A DNA stretch of 64,000 bases from Fragum whitleyi (Eukaryota > Mollusca > Bivalvia > Cardiida > Cardiidae), in NCBI GenBank assembly GCA_948146395.1, contig OX411559.1, forward strand, positions 32,642,708 to 32,706,707, written 5' to 3'. Of this stretch, positions 32,553 through 44,500 are shown one piece after another. The number at the start of each line of letters is the position of its first letter. Position 1 is the first letter of the stretch. The notes under the pieces were generated by a model. The model saw nothing but the letters and a program-made list of their open reading frames with translations. It was not told the origin of the DNA and ran no database searches. The position numbers and the translations under genes were made by a program.

Positions 32553-35500
32553 CTGTAATTTATAAATATGGGATCTGTCATGAGGTTTCATTTGAGACAA
32601 GCTGATCTTAACTGATTCTAAAATTGAAATATTATACATTTTGCTGCCGAGGCTCCCTCAATAACTTTTCTATTCTAGTCTAGGTTAACATCAGCTTATC
32701 TCAAATAAAATCAGGTAACAGATTCTTTTTCTAACATAAATAACAACATTTTGTACATTAAACTAGAAAGCCATGAATGGCTTGAGTCGCTCCACAGGCT
32801 TGAAATTCTTGTAATCAAAGTTTTGACTAGATTTTTTAGATATTTTTTATGGTTCTATTTATGTTGAAATGATTTTCAAAGTTTCCACTATATTTATAGA
32901 GAAATGACCTCCGCCAATAAAAGACATAATTTTCATCCGATCACGATAATTTTTGGCTGCATGATAATGGATCACCAAAGGATCATACTAATGAAGTTTG
33001 ATTGATATCCATCGATTACATTCTGAGAAAATGATTTTCAAAGTTTCCACTATATAACATAGAGAGAAATGACCTCCGCCAATAAAATACATATTTTTCA
33101 TCTGAGCACAAAAATGTTTAATAGACTGATAAAGAATCACTCAAGGTTCATTCCTGTGAAATTTGGTTGGTATCCATCTCTTACATTCTGAGAAAATGAT
33201 TTTCAAAGTTTCCACTATATAACAAATAGAGAAATGACCTCCGCCCATAAAATACACATTTTTTCATTCCATCACAATAATTTTTGGTACATTGATAAAG
33301 GGTCATTCAAGGATCATTCATGTAAAATTTGGTTGATATCTATCGGTTAGTTTTTGAGAAAATGATTTTCAAAGTTTCCACTATATAACATATAGAGAAA
33401 TGACCTCCGCCCATAAAATACATATTTTTTATTTGATCACAATAATTTTTGGTAGACTGATAAAGGGTCACCCAAGGATCAATCATGTGAAGTTTGGTTG
33501 ATATCTATCAATTAGTTTGTAAGAAAATGGTTTTCAAAGTTTCCACTATATAACATATATAGAGAAATGACCTCCGCCCATAAAAGGCATATTTTTCATC
33601 TAATCAAAATAATTTTTGGTAGACTGATAAAGGGTCACCCAAGGATCAGTCATGAAAAATTTTATTGGTATCCATCAATTAGAACCTGAGAAAAGTCACT
33701 TTTTACCATATTTGGAAATTAGCCACGCCCATTAAATCCATGTTTTTCATTGCATCAAAATTTCTTGAACAACTTTGAAAGAAGGTCACCCAAGGATCAT
33801 TCCTGTGAAGTTTGGTTGAAATCCATCCAGTAGTTTCTGAGGAGAAGATTTTTAAAGAAAAAGTTTACGACCGGACGCACGGACGGACGGACGGACGCAC
33901 GACACAACGCCATGACAATAGCCCCAGTGGCTTTCAGCCAGTGGAGCTAAAAAACATTTTTTGAAACACTCTTAAAAGGGAAATTTTGCAATAAGGTGTG
34001 TTTAGATGACATGATAACGCCCTTTAGAATTTGATCTAACACATTTCTAAGACAAAGACATCTCAGAGTTGTGTAAACAAGAAATTGACCTTGGGATGTA
34101 CGATTAGACCAATATTGAAAATAATACCAACATATGAACGCCTCCAGCAGCGTCTAAAAAAAAAGTACATACCTGAGAAAGTAATAACAATAGCTCTCAG
34201 GATGGCTTCCTCTTCTATTGTCATTCCAATGTTGTATAGACGTTTAGCATACTTAAACCGTGTAATCATCATGTCTTTTGGCATTATTTTACCGATGTCC
34301 TTTAAATGAACTTCTTTTCCCCATGGAGTTGTACACACTTGGAGATCGGGGCTTATATTTTGCATCATATTACGATATCCTGCCAATATCACATGTTCAG
34401 GACGGGAATCTGTGAATCAACAATTTTATAATTGTGTCAATCAAAATTCATCCATTATGATTGACTGTAATATTGATTTTATTCTAAATGAAATAACTTA
34501 GAGTACACAGCTATTTTGTAAGCTTATGCACAAGTAGTAACACTGAAAATTTGTCTCATTTTGTAGAAATTGTTACATTTTTGCTGTAAGATTCTAATAA
34601 TAAGTTATTATGACAGTATAATTCCAATCAGGACCTTCAACATAGAATGAGAATGACAAATAACTGAATTTCTTTTTTTTATTTCAAAACAAGAGCACCA
34701 CCTATGGCTGCAAAGCACAGCTTCAGGAGCTGGAAAATGCAAAAAAAATCTAAGTCATAAAGGGTCATAACTATTTCAAAAATGGTTTCAGAGTCAATCC
34801 CTTGACAGTCCGGTGATGGTGGACCCAAATACCAAGTTTCATCAATATATCTCCGATAAACATAGATTTGACAATTGTTAAAGTTTGTCTTGCCAACACC
34901 AACACAGGCCAACAAAGCTAAGATGATGACAATACGTAAGGTTTTCTCCGAAAACAGCTGAGCTTACAAAATCACTGCTATTTGAAGCACTTAAATCTAC
35001 TTACATTTAATAAGGCTTGCTTGATCCTGGGTAGACAGTTCACTAAACCCTGGTATAGTTTTTGCATATTCCACAAACTGTACAATCTTTTTTGTAAAAT
35101 GCTGTAGAGCCTCTTCTAATGCTTGTTGTCTACCGTCGATATCAATACCAGTTGCATTGTAGAACTCCTTATACTCTTCCTTTGATAAAGGTTTCATGTT
35201 ACCAAACACCTTCTCCTTTAGGTTGTAGGCTTCCTGTAATGTTTTACGAGTAAACCATTACCTGGCTACAGAATTTTACACTGGTGCAATTTTAGACTGG
35301 TTCAATTTCACAATTTTCAGCTGATCCAATTTTAGACTGGCTTAGCTTCAAAGAAGTAGATAACTCATCTTATTTTTGACTGTCTTCTTGTGTGGAACAT
35401 TATATTGCTTGTTAATTGCATTTCTTCATTTCCCAAAATGTTTTTCCAAGATTTTTTTAATATGCATAAACAAGAGGGCCAGAATGGCCCTATACTGCTC

Positions 35501-38500
35501 ACCTGAATTTTATTGGTCAAGTGGAACCCAACCAAGTAACTTTCTGACAAAGTTTCATTCCCCATTGCCCAATTGTTGAAGAGGAGATATTATTCCCAGA
35601 AATTAAAGTGAAAAAAGACCCTGCCCATCCATTCTTTACTGAGCTGACTCAAAATAAGCCCCCCCCCCTACCATACACATATTTTTGGGCCAATCAAAAT
35701 TTTGCAAACTAATTTTGAAGATGGTCATAAGAGGTAAAGTTTCATTGAAATCGGCCAAGTGATTCAAGAATGTTGTTCAAAGAATTTGGGCTCAAAATAA
35801 GCCCCACCCTGACACGCACATACTTATGGGCTAATTTCGGGAACAATTTTTTTTGTAAAATGTAACCCAATGAACATTCTGGTTAAGTTTCATTGAAATC
35901 GGCCCAGTGGTCAGGAGGAGATGTTGTTCAAAGATTTTGGACTCAAAATAAGCCCCAACCTACCACCCCCATAAATCTGGGCCAATCAAAATTTCCCGAA
36001 CAATTTTTGAAAAGGGTTACCAAAGGAACATTCTGGTAAAGTTTCATTGAAATCGGTAAAATGGTTCAGGAGGAGATGTCCTTCAAAGATTTCTGGCTTA
36101 TATAAGCCTTGCCCTGCCAAGCCCTTATTTATGGGTCAATCAAAATTTCCCGACCAATTTTTAAACAAGAGGACCATGATGGTCCTATATCGCTCACCTG
36201 AGTGTGTCACTCATAACTTGTCAACCATGTTATGAAAACGACAATTTGTTTGATGTAAATTAAGGTAGGTTAAAATACGTCCTATTGCAACTTGATTTTT
36301 TTTTAAGTTTCGTATATTTTCAACTTTTTTCTTATCATGGTGTATTCTTTTAACAACTTTTGAAGACCTTCACCCAAGGAACATCCCTGCCAAGTTTCAG
36401 CTTGATTGGTCCAATGGTTTAGAAGAAGAAGAATTTTTTCTAAGATTTTCAGCCATTTTCCAGACTTTCCGTTACCATGTAAAACTAGAGCTTTTGATGA
36501 AATTAAATTCTTTTTTTATTAACTTTTGAAGACCTTCACCCAAGGAACATCCCTGCCAAGTTTCAGCTTGATTGGCCCAGTGGTTAAGGAGGAGAAGAAT
36601 TTTTTCTAATATTTTCAGCTATTTTCGGCCATTTTTCAGATTTTCCGTTATCATGGAAACAAGAGTTTTTGATGAAATTAAATTCTTTTAACAACTTTTA
36701 AAGACCTTCACCCAAGGAACATCCCTGCCAAGTTTCAGCTTAATTGGCCCAGTGGTTGAGGAGGAGAAGAATTTTTTCTAAAATTTTCAGCCATTTTCGG
36801 CCGTTTTTCAGATTTTCCGTTATCATGGAAACTAGAGTTTTTGATGAAATTAAATTCTTTTAACAACTTTTGAAGACCTCCACCCAAGGAACATCCCCAC
36901 CAAGTTTCAGCTTGATTGGCCCAGTGGTTTAGGAAGAGAAGATTTTTTTCTAAAATTTTCAGCCATTTTCGGCCATTTTTCAGATTTTCCGTTTTCATGG
37001 AAACTAGAGTTTTGATGAAATTAAATTCTTTTAACAACTTTTGAAGACCTTCACCCAAGGAACATCCCTGCCAAGTTTCAGCTTGATTGGCCGAGTGGTT
37101 TAGGAGGAGAAGAATTTTTTCTAAGATTTTCAGCCATTTTTCGCCATTTTTCAGATTTTCCGTTACCATGGAAACTAGAGTTTTTGATGAAATTAAATTC
37201 TTTTAACAACTTTTGAAGACCTTCACCCAAGGAACATCCCTGTCAAGTTTCAGCTTGATTGGCCTAGTGGTTTAGGAGGAGAAGAATTTTTTCTAAGATT
37301 TTCAGCCATTTTTCACCATTTTTCAGATTTTCCGTTACCATGGAAACTAGAGTTTTTAATGAAATTAAATTCTTTTAACAACTTTTGAAGACCTTCACCC
37401 AAGGAACATCCCTGCCAAGTTTCAGCTTGATTGGCCCAGTGGTTTAGGAGGAGAAGAATTTTTTCTAAGATTTTCGGCCATTTTGGGCTATTATGTAACC
37501 ATGGCAACCAGAGTTTTTGTTGAAATTAAATTCTTTTAACAACTTTTAAAGAGCTTCACCCAAGAAACATCCCTGTCGAGTTTCAGCTTGATTGGTCCAG
37601 TGGTTTAGGAGGAGAAGATGTTTAAAGAAATTGTTGACGGACGGACAGACGGACGGACGGACGGACGGACGGACGGACCAACATTGGGTCATTATGTGGC
37701 ATTATGCTTAGGGGCTATCAAGCTGTCCAAAATAAGGAGCTTTCGATTTTTGTTCTAACATTCAGCTTATGAGCTACCAGTGTTTTTGACAAAGAGCTAT
37801 TTGTCAAAAATTTAAGTATTAAAAATTTAAAGTTTCCTTTTTAAATGGATTTTGTAACTTTATGTTGTTGAAGTTAGTTACATCATTAAATTGGCAATCA
37901 TATCAATGAAAACAATTCTAAATCGCTTACTCATCGCTCCATTCATTCATTCCAAACACTCACTCCAATCGATCAAAAACACTCATAATTACTAAAAGAG
38001 ATACAATCAACAACTACCTTTAAAATGAATAAAGCAAGAACTAATTTGCGATTACAGTGACATAACTGAATTCTGAAGCGTCTGATTGGTTTTTGAAGAA
38101 ATAGGAAGCTATTTATAGAACGTGTTTACATATTTAGTTAAAGGGAGGTAATTTATATCGCCAATTTTTTCATTCTGAACAAAATTAGCTACAGTGAATT
38201 ACCTCCCTTTTATTTCACTCAAAACTCATACCACACACTCATTCAATTTCATTCTAAAACCATTCTGTTGTTAAGTGTATCTATGGTTCATTCCAGGAAT
38301 ATTGCCAAAATAAAAAAATAAAAGAATATCAGATTTACAAGAGCCATGTCGGACATTGGCATCCCCTGCCGTGAAAGCTTGGTGGTAAACTGAAGCCTAA
38401 TTATAGATTAAGGGTTCTTTTGTAATTTAAGAGATATAACCCCTACATAATCTAAGTCTTTAAAATGACAATGGGCAAAAACTGGAAAACTATGCAAGTA

Positions 38501-41500
38501 AGAGTTACAGTTATTAAGCACTGCACTTCTCCTCAATGAGATATATCCATCCATTAAGTTTCAAGTTGATAGCTATTATACTTTAGTAGGAGATATGCTC
38601 TGGACAAAATCTAAGTATTTAAAAATAAGAAAGGGCAATAACTCAAAAATCATGCAAGCAAGAGTTGTAGTTCTTTTGCACTGCACTTCTCCTTCATAAC
38701 ATCTATCCACCCACAAATTTTCAAGTTGATAGCTATTATACTCTAGGAGATATGCTTCAGATAAATCTAGTGATGGAACCTCGGAACAATAGAACAACGG
38801 ACGGAGACCATTACCGAAAACGGCGGGGGATAAAAATCAGTAAAAGGTGATTTGAATGGTTAAATTCCTTAAAGTAATGGATACTATTTTTCAGAGCATT
38901 CATTTACTTAGATGACAACGAATAAAATAATTGACACTATCACTGACATATAAACTGAGAATGCGAATTTGAAAGTCTACCTTAAATAATTGTGATGCCC
39001 AAAACACATCAAATCTCTTTAAATAACATAACACCACACAATTAATGAAATCTTCAAGATTTATTCATTTTGCTTAACACTTTCAGAATCATGTGCGATA
39101 TTGAAAAGTGCAGTCAATGGCTTTTTTCAAATTCCGGCATATACTGTGTTATCCTCCCCTCTATTAAACGACGACTCACCACCACTTGATCATCAAATTC
39201 ATAATCTTTATGTTTTACACATGTGACTTTCGAATACCTTCTCCTACAGTAAAGTCGTACAAAATTGTAAAAGATTTTTAAAAACTTCTAGAAAAATATG
39301 CTTAACTTTATGCTAATGGTATATATCTCTATTTTTAATCACATTGAAGTAATTGACAAACTAGGTTAACTCCTCTGTATTTCACATAAACTGCATTCCA
39401 GTGAAACCTATGCCATGACATTTCTTCACAGGTACCACACACAATATTCTTTGTAAGCCAGTGACAGCAACTGTCAGTTTTCGAATTAACAGAGTTGATC
39501 AGATCATCAGAGTCGTTCAGATTTCGGTAAAGTTCACTAATGGACTTACACACTTTGGCTTTTATTTCATGTTCCAAGTCTGACTGTAGCTGTTTCTCAA
39601 TACACCACTGAAAGTCGGTCCTTAATGTGTTCAGAGTGTTTACTTTCTTTTTTAGTTTAACTGAAAAAAGTGATATCATTTTAAGGATTAAGATCAGGTT
39701 CAATACAGGAAAGTAGTGAATCAAAATTAAAGGTCTATTTAGGGATTTTTCACCATCATATATACTCATTTTCAAGGACTTATTCTTTCATCCCTTTTCT
39801 GACATATAATGCTTTATTATATTGGACAGTGTAGGAAAACATTGTGCAAAAAGGCGAAAATGCTCATGATGAGCAATTTCACCTGTTCCATCAATGTTTT
39901 TCTCCTTATCAGTATGTTAAATCCCTATATAAACCATGCATGTTTATATTTTAACAAGTTCTTTCAATTAAGTTCATCAGGAGACCAAATGTATTGAAAT
40001 TAAAGTTCTCTTCAAGATGTTTCTTATTTGCAAAGTACTTTTCAAGCCTGTATGTCTTGCAAAGTTACATTACAAGGTTGAATTATTTGTGTCCATTATC
40101 ATGTAAAGCAACGATCATAAAATAGTATAAAGTCATGAACCATTGTCAAAGTGTTTAAAAAGTCAAAGAGGTCCAAAATATATGTGCAAATTTCAAAGCA
40201 AAAGCTTGAGTAGTTACATAGATACGATAATGTTGCATTAAAAACTTTACCCTAGAAAACCAAAAGCAACCCAAATGGTAGGTTGAGAACAGCTCATGAG
40301 CCAGAGTTATCCCTAAATGCTTTTTAATGTTTTTCTCTACTTAGCTAAAAAGGATTGAGGGCCTCAGCTTGTCCACTATCAAGAGCTATAAAGTTTCTAT
40401 CACTAGTTAATTAAAGTCTTAATTAAGATACACATACATAATTGTTCTAATTTTTCATTAAATTTGGACACATTAAGAGGTACACCATGTCCACTATAAA
40501 GAGCTAGTAAGTGTCCATCATTAGGTTCTAAAACTGTCCATCATTAGGTTCTAAAACTGTCCATCATTAGGAAACAATGTTTTCTATTCTTTGATACAAA
40601 CAATAAATTATTGATTAATTTAATCTTTTAAGTGCCATTCTAAAATTTGCCCTTGTTTTTTTTTTATTTGTCCAAGGACAAGTGGTCTTGCAAAATGAAC
40701 TTGTCCGCACTTAGAGAAACATATTCCAGACGAGGCAGGCATGGGGTTTCAACATCCTACACAAGGAGACATTTATATAATAATTATGAATTGAAGGGGT
40801 TTTACTCCACTTTTACATAATTTCAGCCATGCTCAGGAATCATTTTGGGGTGAAATATGTCGAATCCCTCATTTTCCAGCCAGAAATCTCATTGAAACTG
40901 GCTAAATGAAAGATTGATTGGATGGAGTTTTATGCCGATTTCAACACTTTTTCAGCTTTATCCCAGCAGCTTGAGCATCTAACAATGGATTCTTGGTATT
41001 TATCACACAAGTACTACCATCACATCCTTTCCTAGCCAACCAACTGCTATCCCACATAGGTCTCCGATTATCAACCCATTGGTGGTAGACAAGTAGTAAG
41101 AAAGGATGAGTGCCCCCGTCTGGGAGTATATAAGTATGACAATGCTCCAATATTATTTAATATGGATACATTAAGAGCTAGACCATGTCCACTATAAAGA
41201 GCTAAAGATTGTCCATCATTGGGTTCTAAAACTGTTCATCATTAAGAGACATGTACATAGTCAAGACAATACTACAAAAGTAACTTTTTATTTAATATGG
41301 ACACATTAAGAGGTACACCATGTCCACTATAAAGAGCTAGTAAGTGTCCATCATTAGGTTCTAAAACTGTCCATCATTAGGAGACATGTATATAATAAAA
41401 ACAATACTACAAAATTAACTTATATTGAATATAGACACATTAAGAGCTACACCATGTCCATTATTAAGAGCTAGTAAGTGTCCATCATTAGGTTCTAAAA

Positions 41501-44500
41501 CTGTCCATCATTAGGTTCTAAAACTGTCCATCATTAGGAGACATGTATATAATGAAAACAATACTAAGAAGTTAACTTTTCATTAAATATGGACACATTA
41601 AGAGCTACACCATGTCCATTATTAAGAGCAAGTAAGTGTCCATAATTAGGTTCTGAAACAGTTAATCATTAGTAGGGATGTGGAAATACAGGAACAGATT
41701 TTCTCCACTTGTGCCATGACAAATAAAGTGTGATCTTATACTAGTCCAGGATGAAAATGAACTTGTCAACAAGAAATCGAAAAGATAGATTTTGAGAAAA
41801 CAATGAAAACAATGTTTTCTATTCTTTGATACAAACAATAAATTATTGATTTATTTAATCTTTTAAGTGCCATTCTAAAATTTGCCCTTGTTTTTTTTTT
41901 GTCCAAGGACAAGTGGTTTTGCAAAATGTACTTGTCCGCACGTAGAAAAACCCTTGTCAGACAAGACAAGCATGGGAATTCAACATCTTAGTAAATGAGA
42001 CAGTATATAAATAGGATGGATTGAATGGGTTTTTACGCCACTTTTGACATGATTTCAGCCATATCGCGGGGGCTGGAGCACCTAACAATGCATTCTTGGT
42101 ATTTTTCACACCAGTGCTAAAATCGCATCTTTTTCTTGCCTCAAGTTCTATTCCACATAGGCAAGGCTTTTCCCAAGATCTTTGGGAAAAGGCCCCTAGC
42201 ATTCATTTGGGAAAAGAATATCGACAAAATGCAATTTGGGGATTTTTTCATGTATAACTGTTTGGGTTATTTCTTGCTTGTAATGAATAAATTTTCATTA
42301 AAAAAATCTTGTTCTTAAAATTCTTAAGGTTAACTAAAGACATATTTATACTCTGAACTTACAAATATGTCAAAAATAAGTTGTTTGGTAAAATCCATTT
42401 CATTAAATTGATTTTTCTCCAAATTGCGAAAAATTTTGGGGCCTTTTCAATGGGGAATGGGGCCTTTATTGGGCCCCTGAGAGATAGAAGAAAAAGCCCT
42501 TATAGGTCTCCAATTATCAACCCATTGGTGGTAGAAAAGTAGTCGATGAGTGCCGCCTTAGGGGAGTATATAATTATGACAATGCTCCAATCTTAACTTT
42601 TTATTAAATATGGACTCATTAAAAATTATACCATGTCCACTATAAAGAGCTAGTATGTGTCCATCATTAGGTTCTAAAACTGTTCATCATTAGGGGCATG
42701 TATAGAATTTTGACAATGCTCCAAAATTAACTTTTTATCAAATATGGACACATTAAGAGCTTTGCCATGTCCACTATAAAGAGCTAGTAAGTGTCCGTCA
42801 ATAGGTTCTTAAAATGTTCATTATTTGGAGATATGTATTATAATGACAATACTCCAAAATTAACTTTTTATTAAATATGGACACATTAGGAGTTAAATCA
42901 TGCCCACTTTAAAGATCTAGTAAGTGTCCGTCATTAATTTCTGAAACTGCTCATCATTAGCAGCGATGTGGAAACACAGATTTGCTCCACTTGTACCATG
43001 ACAAATAAAGTGTGATTTTCTACTAGACCAGGATTAAAATGAACTTGTCAACAAGAAATGGAATAGATGTTTTGAGAAAACATTGAAAAACAATGATTTC
43101 TATTCTTAGATTGAAACAAACAATAAATTATTGATCTATTTATTCCTTTAAGTGCCATTCTAAAGTTTGTCCTAGTTTATTTATTTGTCCATGGACAAGT
43201 GGTTTTGCAAAATGTACTTATACGCCATTTTTTTCACTTTTTGATTAAGTTGCATGATTTCAAAAAATAGAAAACATGATATACATACATAGCATTATCA
43301 GAGTTCACATAAACATGTACATGCATCTGATCACCACAATCATGCCTTTTGACAGGCCAGATATTTCTCTGAATCTTTGCCCGCATTAACCTGAAAGTAA
43401 TAAAATTCAACTAAACAAATAATTTTCCCAGTGTCTTAGTATTTAGTTCACAAATTGATATAAATTGTAAAACAAAAGAAGGCCAGAATGGCCCTTAACC
43501 GTTCACCTTAGGTTAATTGGTTCAGCGGATCTCATCCAAGTAATTTTCTGGCAAGGTTTTATTCACAATTGCCTACTTGTTTAAGAAGACACTTTATTCC
43601 AAGAATTCAAAGTAATAAAAGACCCTGCCCACCCAGTGGTTTCTGAGATGAAGATTTTTAAAGATTTGCAGCTCAAAATAAGCCCAACCCTGCCACGCCC
43701 CGAAATTTCATGCAAAGATTTCATGCTAAATCAAGGCAGGCCCATATTTAAAAGCAAATCAAAATTTTGCAAATATTTTTTAAAGGTTTGCCAAAGAAAC
43801 ATTTTAGTAAGGTTCATTGAAATTGGCTCAGTGGTTCAGAAGATGTAATTCAAAGATTTCAATAAGCCCAGCCCTACCACACTTCTATTTATGGGCCAAT
43901 CAAAAATTTGTAAATAATTTTCAAAGAGGGTCATTCAAGGACAAGTTTCATTGAAATCGACCCAGTGGTTCAGGAGGAGGTGTCGTTCAAAGATTTTGGG
44001 CTCAAACTAAGCCACATCCTGCTTCGCTCATATATAGGGGTCAATCAAAATTCTGTGAACAATTTTTAAGAGGGTCACCCCAGGAAAATTCTTGTAAAGA
44101 TTTATTGAAAATGACCCAGTGGTTCAGAAGATATGGGTCAAATATTTCAAAGAGAAAAAACACAGGCTCATATTCATTAGCCAATCAGGATTACGAAACA
44201 TTTTATAAAGATTTGACCCTTGACCTCAATTTTTTAACCAAGTTGACCCATTTTCGAACTTTACCAAGATTTATAAAGATAATCATAATGACCAATTTTA
44301 AGGTTGAATGGGCAAAAATATGGCCTCTTGAGTGTCTACAAGATGTTTTCTTATATATTCGACCCCTAGACCTTGCTTTGACCCCAGTTGGCTCAATTTC
44401 ATCAAGGCAATCAGTCAGACCAGTTTCAAATTCAGGTTGATTGGGCAAAAAATATGACATCTAGAAAGTCATGTTGAGTAAACAAGAGGACCATGATGGT

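Larger units (their letters stand above)
40370..43225 (+). repeat. Higher-order tandem repeat (three ~1.2-kb units) with a nested ~148-bp satellite
   Basis: A block beginning 'caatgttttctattctttga' and containing 'taaattattgat', 'aagtgccattctaaaa' and 'gtccaaggacaagtgg' occurs at about 40584, 41810 and 43085. Between the blocks lies a satellite whose unit includes 'tatggacacattaagagc', 'ccatgtccactataaagagc', 'tgtccatcattaggttctaa' and 'aactgtccatcattagg'. A type-1 SINE is present in both inter-block segments, so it was probably inserted before the duplication. Confidence 0.75.

Noticed and set aside
35365..35565. Minus- and plus-strand frames around 35.4-35.6 kb as receptor B exons
   Set aside because: They overlap the left end of a modular repeat and have no phase-compatible splice sites; exon 52990-52874 fits 35233-35005 directly.
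44203..44460. Overlapping frames of 85 and 111 codons on opposite strands
   Set aside because: Both fall in units of the 6-kb repeat type and resemble the repeat-derived frames there.
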